Assembly (NCBI RefSeq): GCF_023516715.1
Contig: NZ_JAMGSI010000001.1
Span: forward strand, 1,302,001 to 1,366,000
Source of the DNA: Akkermansia massiliensis
Lineage (GTDB): Bacteria; Verrucomicrobiota; Verrucomicrobiia; Verrucomicrobiales; Akkermansiaceae
Direction of reading: 5' to 3'
Length of the DNA: 64,000 bases
Part shown: one piece after another, positions 26,548 through 34,119 of the stretch
Layout: the number at the start of each line of letters is the position of its first letter
Position numbering within the stretch: the stretch's first letter is position 1
Program-made: the position numbers and the translations under genes
The notes under the pieces: model-generated
The model's database searches: none
Told to the model about the DNA's origin: nothing
Seen by the model: only the letters and a program-made list of their open reading frames with translations

Positions 26548-27573
26548 ATGCCGCAGAAAAACTCCCTTCCCATGGAAATCCCTAAAAAACGTGTCGCATG
26601 GATTGACGTGTCGCGGGTGCTTGCAGCGCTCCTGATCATGTACGTGCACCTGTCCTCCCCCTTGCTCAAGACAACGGGCATCCACCTCTTCTACAACGGC
26701 AGGGTTCCCTTCTTCCTGGTGCTGGCCGGCTACTTTCTGGCAAGAAACATCACCTGGAACAAGGCAGTTGACCGGGCTTTATGGCTGTTCATCCCGTACA
26801 TGATCTGGAACGTGCTGTACCTGTTCCTTCTCTCCTTCCCTGCCGGCAGCTCCTTCCAGCTTGCGGACCTGGCCGGCATCCGGGACGTCTTCCTGCCGGG
26901 CATGGACCTCTTCTCCTTTGGGAGCGAGTCCCCCGACGTTCCCCCCATCGGCCCCTCCTGGTTTCTGCGGGACATCATCATTCTTACCCTGCTGACGCCG
27001 CTGCTGGCCCGCATTAAAATACTGCTGCTGCCCGCGCTGCTCCTCTTTTTCTCCTTCTGCAACATGGCTCCCGATCCCCTGGTGACGCTCTCCGTGGGGT
27101 CCTGCGCCTTCTACCTGCTGGGCGTCGTGCTCAGTTCCCGCCGGATTGACGACATCCATCTGGTGCTGAACAAAAAATTCGGCGTCGTCTTCTGCGTGAG
27201 CATTCTCGTTTCCTCCGCGATGGTTCTGCTGCACTCCGCCGGAATCCTTTCCCTGTGGACGGAAACGGTCGCGGGCATGCTGCTGGGAGTCATGCTGATT
27301 ATGTACGCAGGCATCTGGATGGAAAAGCGTCTGCCCGGCGTTGCCGCCAGAATAGCCCTGCTGGCTCCCGCCTGTTTTCTGACCTTCATGCTGCACCTGC
27401 CCATTTACGAATGCCTTCCTTACTCCATGAAATTTGGTGCCTTCTCCCTGTTCACCCCGCTGCTGGCATTCACGGCTATTGTGCTGTTCTATTTTGCCTT
27501 GAAACGTTTCACCCCTTTCCTGCTGCCGTATCTGGCCCATGTTAAACGGCCGTCAGGAAAGCCGTCGGCTTAA
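26548..27573 (+). CDS. Acyltransferase-3 family membrane protein
   Basis: Membrane O-acyltransferase of about 341 residues with ten hydrophobic segments. The family start is KKRVAWIDVSRVLAALLIMYVHLSS, with the active-site His in MYVH, then GRVPFFLVLAGYFLARN and the loop GPSWFLRDIIILTLLTPLLA. The start is uncertain. ATG 26476 overlaps the previous stop (ATGA) as elsewhere in the locus, ATG 26548 is used here, and ATG 26572 gives the shortest conserved form. It is the last convincing gene of the exopolysaccharide run and likely modifies sugars. Confidence 0.82.
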   Translation: MPQKNSLPMEIPKKRVAWIDVSRVLAALLIMYVHLSSPLLKTTGIHLFYNGRVPFFLVLAGYFLARNITWNKAVDRALWLFIPYMIWNVLYLFLLSFPAGSSFQLADLAGIRDVFLPGMDLFSFGSESPDVPPIGPSWFLRDIIILTLLTPLLARIKILLLPALLLFFSFCNMAPDPLVTLSVGSCAFYLLGVVLSSRRIDDIHLVLNKKFGVVFCVSILVSSAMVLLHSAGILSLWTETVAGMLLGVMLIMYAGIWMEKRLPGVAARIALLAPACFLTFMLHLPIYECLPYSMKFGAFSLFTPLLAFTAIVLFYFALKRFTPFLLPYLAHVKRPSGKPSA

Positions 27574-27958
27574 AGGGCAAAGACCCATTAAAGACATCCG
27601 CCCCGTCCACCGGGAAAGGATACCCGGTCACAGCCGGAGAAATGCCGCCCAAGCCACATGGGGGAAGCTTCCGCCAGTTTCTGCCTGGGATAAAACACAT
27701 TCCTTACGCAGAAAAAGAATGTGCCCTCATCCCTTCGGCTGCATGCATCTCCATGAATTGATGAGCTGTCCGTCCATGTCCCTCCGGGACCGCCTTGTTA
27801 TCTTCCATGGCCGCCTGTCCCGGATGCATTCGCCAAGTTCCGGCCCCTGCAAATGCGGCAGGGCAGAATTTAAGAAAGGGCAAGGAAACTTTAATTCAAA
27901 CAATAAGATTCCGGAGAATGGAGAATGTCCCTAACGGAATCAACAAGGATTACGGGCC

Positions 27959-27986
27959 GCGGCAAGAACGCCGCCGATGATTTTTT
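27959..27986 (+). terminator. Candidate intrinsic terminator
   Basis: GCGGC at 27959-27963 pairs with GCCGC at 27970-27974 around an AAGAAC loop. After CGATGA comes a run of six T (27981-27986). It could end the exopolysaccharide transcript, although it lies about 390 bases after the last gene. The stem is short. Confidence 0.35.
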
Positions 27987-28110
27987 ATTCATTTCTGACC
28001 AATGGATGAAGTATCCAGAAAAGAAAGGAAGGCATATGCCTCCCTCCAAAAATTACCCGGCTCTCCGGGGAATCCACAACACTCATTGATGGCAACCACC
28101 CTTTATTGTG

Positions 28111-28157
28111 TTCAACAAGGACATTCATTGAGCGATTATCAATCATACTCCGCTCAA
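28111..28157 (+). promoter_or_regulatory. Candidate promoter with operator-like inverted repeat
   Basis: TTCAAC (28111-28116), 17 bases, then GATTAT (28134-28139) resembles a sigma-70 promoter. A perfect inverted repeat TTGAGCG (28128-28134) / CGCTCAA (28151-28157) overlaps its -10 end and the expected start of transcription, just ahead of the DNA-binding protein gene at 28179. That placement suggests autoregulation. Confidence 0.4.
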
Positions 28158-28178
28158 AATCTTTGATTCATCATTACA

Positions 28179-28544
28179 ATGAGCAAAGTACCCCACATGG
28201 AAGAACCTCTTGTGGATATTCTGGAGCTGGGGCGTTGGATGGCTGAAAATCATATCAGCCGCTCCACGCTGGCTTCGGCCATTGGCATGAACAGAAGCGC
28301 CATCGACAACTACTTTGTCAGAAAAAAGCTCTCCCGGCATGCCCAAATCCTCATCAAGCGGTTCATGGACGGCCAGGAAGCCCTGGCCGCCTCCAATGAG
28401 GTATCTTCCCTCATCACGGTTCCCCTGAAAAACCGGATCATCAATCTTGCCATGAAAGCCGCCGTCCGGAAAAACCTCACGCTGGAGGAATTCATGGCGC
28501 GGGCCGTGGAGGGAGCCGCGAAGAACGTTGAGGAAGAAAAATAA
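28179..28544 (+). CDS. Small DNA-binding protein with HTH and ribbon-helix-helix-like parts
   Basis: A 121-residue protein, probably a transcription regulator. Residues 14-45 (ILELGRWMAENHISRSTLAS, then IGMNRSAIDNYFVRKKLSR) look like a helix-turn-helix of the lambda-repressor type. Residues 78-113 (ITVPLKNRIINLAMKAAVRK, then NLTLEEFMARAVEGAAKN) read as one beta strand and two helices in the ribbon-helix-helix (Arc/CopG) pattern. If both are real the protein combines two DNA-binding or dimerising modules. It lies between the exopolysaccharide locus and an acyltransferase-3 gene and is preceded by an inverted repeat that could be its operator. ATG 28179 or ATG 28197 are possible starts. The target is unknown. 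Confidence 0.65.
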   Translation: MSKVPHMEEPLVDILELGRWMAENHISRSTLASAIGMNRSAIDNYFVRKKLSRHAQILIKRFMDGQEALAASNEVSSLITVPLKNRIINLAMKAAVRKNLTLEEFMARAVEGAAKNVEEEK

Positions 28545-28623
28545 AATCATGAAGCGTTTGCAGGCAATGGCGGCAGTCCCGGCGTAAGATCCCAGCAGCA
28601 TCACCTTTTCCTTGGCATTTCTC

Positions 28624-29730
28624 ATGGCAGCCCCGGCCCATTCCAGAAATCACGGCATTGACCTTCTCCGGTGCCTGTCCATGTTCTTCGTCGTCCTTCT
28701 TCATGTGCTCAAATGGGGGGAGGGCGGCAACCTGGACAACAGCTTCCTCGGAACGCCCAATTACGCCGTCTCCTGGTATCTTGAACTCAGCGCCTACTGC
28801 GCCGTCAACTGCTTTGCCCTTATCACAGGCTACGTGGGCGTCAATGTGCCGTACCGGATTTCCCGTTTTATCAACTTATGGTTTCAGGTCTTCTTTTACA
28901 CCGCTGGAATAACCTTTTTATTTAAATGGCTCGTGCCGGGCAGTGTAAGCTTTAAGGGAATGATCCAGGCATTCTTTCCCGTGCTGCGCCTGGCCTACTG
29001 GTACTTTACGGCTTATGCCGTCCTGTTCTGCTTTATTCCCTTCCTTAATCCGGCCATCCGTTCCCTCAGCAGGGAATCCGCCAGGTGGCTCTGCCTGCTG
29101 GTCCTGATTGTCTTCTCCCTCTTTTCCACCATATCCGGCTACGGGAACTGGCTCAGCCAGGGCGGCTACAGCGCCATCTGGCTGGTCTGCCTGTACGTCG
29201 TCGGCGGCTGCCTGGGGCACTTCCAGCTCTGGAGCACGTTAAAGCGGCCCGCGCTTTACTACGTCCTGTGCTGCATCCTCCCCACCGCCGGAGTAATCGC
29301 GTTGGGGTATCTTCCCCTCAATCCGGGCATTGCGGAAAAACTCTTTGTCTCTTATACGGCGCCGTTCTGCTGCCTGTCCTCCTTCTTCCTGCTCATGGCC
29401 TGCGCGCGCATGCGCATCAGCAGCGGAACCGCCATCCGCCTCATTTCCTTCTTCGCCCCGCTTTCCTTTGCCGTTTACCTCATCCATAACAATCCCCTCA
29501 TCTGGCAAAACATCATCAAGGCGCGGTTTGCGGAATTGCAGGCCTGCCCCTGGTACTTCACGGCCGCCGGGGCGCTGGGAGCCAGCCTGGGCATCTACCT
29601 CGCCTGCTCCCTGATCGACTACGTGCGGAGCGGCCTGTTCCGGCTGCTGCACATCCGCGAACTGTCCCTTAAATTGGAAGGAACCCTGTTAAAATTGAAG
29701 GAATGGATTCTCCGGCTCATTCCATTATAA
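28624..29730 (+). CDS. Acyltransferase-3 family membrane protein
   Basis: A 368-residue protein with about ten hydrophobic segments. The N-terminal HGIDLLRCLSMFFVVLLHVL contains the conserved Arg and the helix-1 His of the family. Later stretches such as YWYFTAYAVLFCFIPFLNPA and FFAPLSFAVYLIHNNPLIW match the O-acetyltransferase group that includes WecH/OafA-type enzymes. The C-terminus has a charged helical tail (about residues 340-368). ATG 28624 is chosen over a TTG 12 bases upstream. It is the third such enzyme in about 8 kb and follows the small regulator by 79 bases, so it may be under its control. Confidence 0.84.
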   Translation: MAAPAHSRNHGIDLLRCLSMFFVVLLHVLKWGEGGNLDNSFLGTPNYAVSWYLELSAYCAVNCFALITGYVGVNVPYRISRFINLWFQVFFYTAGITFLFKWLVPGSVSFKGMIQAFFPVLRLAYWYFTAYAVLFCFIPFLNPAIRSLSRESARWLCLLVLIVFSLFSTISGYGNWLSQGGYSAIWLVCLYVVGGCLGHFQLWSTLKRPALYYVLCCILPTAGVIALGYLPLNPGIAEKLFVSYTAPFCCLSSFFLLMACARMRISSGTAIRLISFFAPLSFAVYLIHNNPLIWQNIIKARFAELQACPWYFTAAGALGASLGIYLACSLIDYVRSGLFRLLHIRELSLKLEGTLLKLKEWILRLIPL

Positions 29731-29780
29731 CTTCCCCCTGTAATTTAACTGAAAATTCTTTCGAATTTATAAAGATTGTC

Positions 29781-29808
29781 TTGCGGAATTGAACGGCGCC
29801 ATTACTAT
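29781..29808 (+). promoter_or_regulatory. Candidate promoter for the outer-membrane protein gene
   Basis: TTGCGG (29781-29786) and TACTAT (29803-29808) are 16 bases apart. The ATG follows 12 bases after the -10, which would give a very short leader. Confidence 0.25.
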
Positions 29809-29819
29809 GTCGGCAAACC

Positions 29820-30740
29820 ATGCAATATACAACTATTACCGCTGCGGCATGCACGGCGGCCTTCGCTCTCTCAGGAATGGCTTCCGCCGATATTCAAGTT
29901 CCCCTCCGGGTGCTGAATTCCACTTATGACGCGTCCCGTCCGTTTTCCGCCCTGCTGGGAACGGGCTACGCTACCAAGTACGTCAGCCGCGGACTGGCTT
30001 TCCAGCAGTCCGGCAGCGACCATGTGGTTCCCGTGGAAGCCATAGGCGCTTACGACCTCAACAAAAAATACTCCATCCTGGCCGGCGTGAAATATCAGTG
30101 GCTGACCCAGAATGACCTGACGCACAACAGCACGGGCATTTCCGACGAGGCAACGGCCCTGCTGGGCGTCAGCCGCAAATTCAGCGACTATACGATGGCC
30201 TCCCTGGGCTACCAGTTCGTCAACGGCGGCCTGCCGGGCCTGATGAACGTCCATCTGGGCCAGACCTCCAGCGACTTCCCGGCGTTTGAACACAGCCGTT
30301 CCGAAGAACACAGCTTTGTACTGGACATCCACCACGACTTCGGGAAAGGACTGGAAAACTTCTTCTGGGACTGCCGCGTGCAATACACCTTCCGCTGGAT
30401 GTCCGGCTGGTGGTTCACCAACACGCTGGGCTACAAATATGACTTCAACCCGTCTTCCTCCCTGATTGTAGCGGGAACCTGGAACGCCTCCGCCGGCTAC
30501 TTTGACAGGGACTCCCTCAACGCCAACGGAACCCAGGGCATTTCCGTGACCGTGGCCGTGCCCTTCAAGGCGGTGGACCGCCTGGTCCTCACCCCCTTCG
30601 TCAGTACCGTCTGGCTGGGCAACGGAGGCATGGCGGGCAACTACCGCGGTCCTTCCGACCGCTTCCCCTCCAGAATCCCCGCCAGAATTTACCGCAACTT
30701 CACGTTCGTGGCGGGGCTGGGGCTCACCTACTCCTTCTAA
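29820..30740 (+). CDS. Outer-membrane beta-barrel protein, unrecognised
   Basis: A 306-residue protein with a Sec signal peptide (residues 1-23, cut after ASA). The mature part is rich in alternating aromatic and polar strands, such as YSILAGVKYQWLTQ, TMASLGYQFVNGG and WWFTNTLGYKYDF. It ends in SF, with a terminal Phe after an aromatic strand (FTFVAGLGLTYSF), the usual sorting signal for barrel assembly. The ALLGTGYATKYVSRGLAFQ stretch resembles putative porins that start with a 'YVxRG' strand. It may be a porin or adhesin-like barrel. It is not clearly linked to the sugar genes downstream, because a stem-loop lies between them. Confidence 0.75.
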   Translation: MQYTTITAAACTAAFALSGMASADIQVPLRVLNSTYDASRPFSALLGTGYATKYVSRGLAFQQSGSDHVVPVEAIGAYDLNKKYSILAGVKYQWLTQNDLTHNSTGISDEATALLGVSRKFSDYTMASLGYQFVNGGLPGLMNVHLGQTSSDFPAFEHSRSEEHSFVLDIHHDFGKGLENFFWDCRVQYTFRWMSGWWFTNTLGYKYDFNPSSSLIVAGTWNASAGYFDRDSLNANGTQGISVTVAVPFKAVDRLVLTPFVSTVWLGNGGMAGNYRGPSDRFPSRIPARIYRNFTFVAGLGLTYSF

Positions 30741-30762
30741 GCCCTTCAATCCCTACTCCCGC

Positions 30763-30796
30763 GGCTCCCGGCACTTCCCCGCATGCGCCGGGAGCC
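30763..30796 (+). terminator. Intrinsic terminator after the outer-membrane protein gene
   Basis: GGCTCCCGGC (30763-30772) pairs perfectly with GCCGGGAGCC (30787-30796). A pyrimidine-rich tail TCTTCCTTCC follows. The ATG at 30783 lies inside this structure, which argues for the later start (30813) of the next gene. Confidence 0.6.
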
Positions 30797-30812
30797 TCTT
30801 CCTTCCCCGCTC

Positions 30813-31961
30813 ATGCCTCTGTCCGCCGTTTTCCATACTGATTCCCTCCAGGAACAGGTTGCCGCCCTGGGCGACGCCTTCGCCATCGCCGGAGAATTCC
30901 TCCATTGCGACACCATCAACAGCGGCCATATCAACATGACCTTCCGGGCCACCTACCGGAAAATGGACGGCACCACGGACCGCTACATCTTCCAGCGCGT
31001 GAATGACGCCGTTTTCCCGTGCCCCAGGGACGTCATGCACAACGTGGAAAAGGTAACCAACCACATCCGCTGGAAGATGCTCCGGGTGCTGAAAACGCCC
31101 TTCCGCCAGACGCTGAACCTGTACTCCGCCCGTGGAGGCCGCAAGTACCTGGAAATCCCCGGTTCCGGCTTCTGGCGCTGCTACAACTGCATTGAAAGCA
31201 CCCACACGTTTGACGTGGCGGAACATCCGCGCCAGGCGTATGAGGCCGCCCGCGCCTTCGGCGCCTTCCAGCAGCTCCTGTGCGACATGAACCCGGAGGA
31301 CATCCATGAAACCATCCCGTTCTTCCACCACACCCGCAAGCGCTTTGACCGGTTGCAGAAAGCGGCCGCCAGGGACTCCCGCGGGCGTTTGGACTCCTGC
31401 CGGAAGGAGCTGGACTTCATCCGCCGCCGCGAACGGTACGTGGACGTGCTGCTGGACCTTCAGGAACGGGGGGAACTCCCCGTCAGAATCGTCCACAACG
31501 ACACCAAGATCAACAACGTGATGCTGGACAGGGAAACGGACAAGGCCGTCTGCGTCATTGACCTGGACACCGTCATGCCCGGCAGCATCCTGTACGACTT
31601 CGGGGACATGGTGCGCACCATGACCTCTCCTGCGGCGGAAGATGAGGAAGACCTGGACAAAACCTACCTGCGCATGCCCATGTTTGAAGCCGTCGTCAAG
31701 GGCTACCTGGACGCCGTCAAAGACTTCATCACACCGCAGGAAATCTCCAAACTCGCCTTTTCCGGGCTGCTCATCACGCTGGAAACCGGCATCCGCTTCC
31801 TGACGGACTACCTGGAAGGGGACGTCTACTTTAAAACGGAAAGGGAGCGCCACAACCTGCACCGGGCGCGCACCCAGCTCAAGCTGGTGGAAAGCATGGA
31901 ACAGCAGATGCCTGAAATGGAAGAATGCATCCGTAAATGCTTTCATGCCGTTAACGGCTGA
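30813..31961 (+). CDS. Phosphotransferase of the NahK-like N-acetylhexosamine kinase group
   Basis: Likely phosphorylates the anomeric position of GlcNAc or GalNAc released from mucin glycans. The 382-residue protein has an aminoglycoside-phosphotransferase fold. [12 protein letters not shown] forms the nucleotide loop, [17 protein letters not shown] is the catalytic loop with the Asp base, and [20 protein letters not shown] is the metal-binding segment. The catalytic-loop wording matches NahK of bifidobacterial galacto-N-biose pathways. The ATG at 30813 is used because an earlier ATG sits inside the preceding terminator. The next genes are fucU and an aminotransferase-like enzyme, on the same strand. 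Confidence 0.75.
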   Translation: MPLSAVFHTDSLQEQVAALGDAFAIAGEFLHCDTINSGHINMTFRATYRKMDGTTDRYIFQRVNDAVFPCPRDVMHNVEKVTNHIRWKMLRVLKTPFRQTLNLYSARGGRKYLEIPGSGFWRCYNCIESTHTFDVAEHPRQAYEAARAFGAFQQLLCDMNPEDIHETIPFFHHTRKRFDRLQKAAARDSRGRLDSCRKELDFIRRRERYVDVLLDLQERGELPVRIVHNDTKINNVMLDRETDKAVCVIDLDTVMPGSILYDFGDMVRTMTSPAAEDEEDLDKTYLRMPMFEAVVKGYLDAVKDFITPQEISKLAFSGLLITLETGIRFLTDYLEGDVYFKTERERHNLHRARTQLKLVESMEQQMPEMEECIRKCFHAVNG

Positions 31962-32019
31962 GGGAGAATCATCCGCGCTCCTTCAACTTTTATGGTAGTA
32001 CCGGAACGCGGGAAGGTGC

Positions 32020-32025
32020 TATACT
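32020..32025 (+). promoter_or_regulatory. Extended -10 element before fucU
   Basis: TGCTATACT (TG at 32017-32018, TATACT at 32020-32025) is an extended -10 box. It sits 7 bases before the fucU ATG, so transcription from it would start at or next to the initiation codon and give a leaderless mRNA. Confidence 0.3.
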
Positions 32026-32032
32026 GCGGACC

Positions 32033-32452
32033 ATGTTAAAAAACATCTCTCCCCTCATCAGCCCTTCCCTGCTGAAAATTCTTGCGGAAATGGGGCATGG
32101 CGATGAAATCGTCTTTTCCGACGCCCACTTTCCCGGCCACACCTTCAACCCCACGGTGCTGAGGGCGGACGGACTGGGGGCGGACGCCCTGCTGGGCGCC
32201 GTCATCCCCCTCTTTGAACTGGACGCCTACGCCACGCCCGTCATCATGATGGCCCCGGTGCCGGGAGACTCCCTGGACCCGGCGGTGGAGGCCAAATACC
32301 GCAAGGCGCTGAACTATGACGGGGACATTGAACAAATGGAGCGCTACGCCTTCTATGAACGCGCCAAAAAGGCCTATGCCGTCGTCATTACCGGTGAAAC
32401 CGCCAAATACGGCAACATCATCCTGAAAAAGGGCGTTACCCCGCTTTCCTGA
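32033..32452 (+). CDS. fucU: L-fucose mutarotase, FucU/RbsD family
   Basis: Interconverts alpha and beta anomers of L-fucose (or a related sugar) before phosphorylation or isomerisation. The 139-residue length is normal. The family pattern [20 protein letters not shown], with the catalytic His, is at residues 16-35, and the C-terminal [19 protein letters not shown] closes the active site. The longer, FucU-like form and the GHGDEI wording favour fucose over ribose. Fucose is a terminal mucin sugar, which suits its place after a hexosamine kinase-like gene. It is cytoplasmic and decameric in known relatives. Confidence 0.9.
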   Translation: MLKNISPLISPSLLKILAEMGHGDEIVFSDAHFPGHTFNPTVLRADGLGADALLGAVIPLFELDAYATPVIMMAPVPGDSLDPAVEAKYRKALNYDGDIEQMERYAFYERAKKAYAVVITGETAKYGNIILKKGVTPLS

Positions 32453-32479
32453 CCTTTGCCCGCGCAGACAGACCATTCC

Positions 32480-33676
32480 ATGCAGTACGACTTTGACGAA
32501 ATAATCGACCGCCGCGGCACCGGCGCCCTGAAATATGAAGCCCTGCTGCCCCGCTGGGGCCGGGATGACCTGATCCCCCTGTGGGTGGCGGACATGGACT
32601 TCAAAACGCCCCCCTTCATCATGGAGGCCATCCGCCGCCGCTGCGAACATGAAATACTGGGCTATACCGTCAAGCCCCGCGCCTTCTTTGACGCCATCCG
32701 GAACTGGGTGGGCCGCCGCCACGGCTGGGAGGTGCGCGCCTCGGAAATCGGCTTTGCCCCGGGCATTGTTCCCGGCATTTCCAGCGCCATCCAGTGCTTC
32801 ACGGAACCGGGGGATAAAATCATGATCCAGCCTCCGGTGTACCATCCCTTTGCCATGATTATCCGGGAAAACGGACGGGAAATCGTGAACAACCCCCTCC
32901 TTCTGGAAAATGGGCGCTACCGCATGGACGTTGACCACATGCGGGAGGCCGTGCGCGGCTGCCGCATGTTCATCCTGTGCAACCCCCACAACCCCGGCGG
33001 CCGCGTGTGGAGCCCGGAGGAACTGCGCCGCGTGGCGGAAATCTGCGCGGAAAGCGGCACGCTGGTCGTCTCTGACGAAATCCATGCGGACCTGGCCCTT
33101 CCTGGCCACAGGCACACCGTATTCGCCACCGTCTCCGAACAGGCGCGCATGAACTCCGTCACGTACATGGCGCCCAGCAAGGCCTTCAACGTGCCCGGAC
33201 TGGGAAGCTCCTACCTGATCTGCCAGAATCCGGCCCTCTTCGGGAAATACCAGAGCTTCGTCAGCGGCAGGGAACTGGCGGAAGGCCATGTCTTTGCCTA
33301 CGAAGGGTTCATCAGCGCCTACTCCGGCCCGGAAGGGGAGGAATGGCTCAAGCAGGCACTGGACTACATCCAGGAAAACATCCGCTACATTGACCGGGAA
33401 CTGCGCCGCCGCATGCCTAAAATCAAGGCCATGCTTCCGGACGCCTCCTACCTGGTTTTCCTGGACTGCCGGGAACTGAACCTGCCTCAGAAGGAACTGG
33501 CGGAATTCTTTGTGGACGGAGCGCGCCTGGCCCTGAATGACGGATCCATCTTCGGCAAGGAAGGGGAAGGCTTCATGCGCCTGAACGCGGGCTGCCCGCG
33601 CTCCATCCTGGAACGGGCGCTCAACCAGCTGGAAGCGGCTTATAAGAACCGTGGCTTCCATCAGCATCAGGCATAG
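32480..33676 (+). CDS. PLP-dependent C-S lyase/aminotransferase, MalY/PatB type
   Basis: A 398-residue fold-type I PLP enzyme. It begins QYDFDEIIDRRGTGALKYE and has IPLWVADMDFKTPPFIMEA, the signature of MalY/PatB cystathionine beta-lyases. Other marks are LCNPHNPGGRVW, VVSDEIHADL and the PLP lysine in APSKAFNVPGL (Lys234). The likely reaction is beta-elimination of cystathionine or cysteine conjugates to pyruvate, ammonia and a thiol. ATG 32480 fits the family start, while TTG 32456 would add 8 residues. It lies 27 bases after fucU and is probably co-transcribed, but no sugar-related role is apparent. Confidence 0.88.
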   Translation: MQYDFDEIIDRRGTGALKYEALLPRWGRDDLIPLWVADMDFKTPPFIMEAIRRRCEHEILGYTVKPRAFFDAIRNWVGRRHGWEVRASEIGFAPGIVPGISSAIQCFTEPGDKIMIQPPVYHPFAMIIRENGREIVNNPLLLENGRYRMDVDHMREAVRGCRMFILCNPHNPGGRVWSPEELRRVAEICAESGTLVVSDEIHADLALPGHRHTVFATVSEQARMNSVTYMAPSKAFNVPGLGSSYLICQNPALFGKYQSFVSGRELAEGHVFAYEGFISAYSGPEGEEWLKQALDYIQENIRYIDRELRRRMPKIKAMLPDASYLVFLDCRELNLPQKELAEFFVDGARLALNDGSIFGKEGEGFMRLNAGCPRSILERALNQLEAAYKNRGFHQHQA

Positions 33677-34119
33677 GATCAAAACATTTTTTGTTTTCCT
33701 GCGGTGCATGTTTCCTGCCTGGAAACAGGTACTGATGAACTTTGCCGTAGCTCGCCGGTTCTCCTGCCCCGGAGCGTTCCTCTCTCCTTGAAATATTTCC
33801 TCCTGAAGTCTTCCCGGAAAGCAGCAAGATCATTTTCCACCACAGGAGGAATGGACCCTCACCCCGGAGCCGCCCTGTTAAAAAGAAAGGGGGAGGGAAT
33901 CCATGGATACCCTGTGGAGGAATAAACGCCGGGATGATAAAAAACGGTTCTTCCGTGCGCTAAGAAATAAAAGGGAAAAACAGGAATCACCGTGCCTGGA
34001 ACTCTATTGAAAGCCGGTATTATCTCTTTTAAAAATAATTTGAGGAGCAAAACGCTGCGCTATCCTTTTCAGGTGGCATGTATTGCATGGGTTTTACTTC
34101 CAAAATTATCTGTTGCTGA
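33677..34119. other. Intergenic region with one small-gene candidate
   Basis: About 440 bases, AT-richer toward the right end. It holds the 35-codon small-gene candidate at 33903-34010 and a short AAAACA/TGTTTT stem right after the preceding gene (33681-33697). Other open frames, such as one covering 33704-33925, lack a good start and look non-coding. Confidence 0.4.
33903..34010 (+). CDS. Candidate small basic protein of 35 residues
   Basis: A short open frame with an excellent ribosome site: GGGGGAGGG lies 6 bases before ATG 33903. The product starts MDTLWRNKRRDDKKRFFRAL and is highly basic, with Arg/Lys runs and a short hydrophobic end (PCLELY). No family is recognised. The strong Shine-Dalgarno site is unusual in this window, where most genes lack one. 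It could encode a nucleic-acid-binding or membrane-active peptide, or be chance. Confidence 0.3.
   Translation: MDTLWRNKRRDDKKRFFRALRNKREKQESPCLELY

Larger units (their letters stand above)
27574..28178. other. Intergenic region after the exopolysaccharide locus
   Basis: About 600 bases without a convincing gene. Open frames here (for example 27539-27934) overlap the previous gene, have no ribosome site and read as low-complexity basic peptides. Visible structure includes a stem CACATTC/GAATGTG (27696-27723), a terminator-like hairpin at 27959-27986, and the regulator promoter and inverted repeat at 28111-28157. Confidence 0.5.

Noticed and set aside
27539-27934. A 131-codon frame after the last acyltransferase gene
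   Set aside because: It starts inside that gene and reads as Arg/Pro/Ser-rich sequence without structure, so it is treated as non-coding.
33704-33925. A 73-codon frame after the MalY-like gene
   Set aside because: It has no ribosome site and overlaps the better small-gene candidate.
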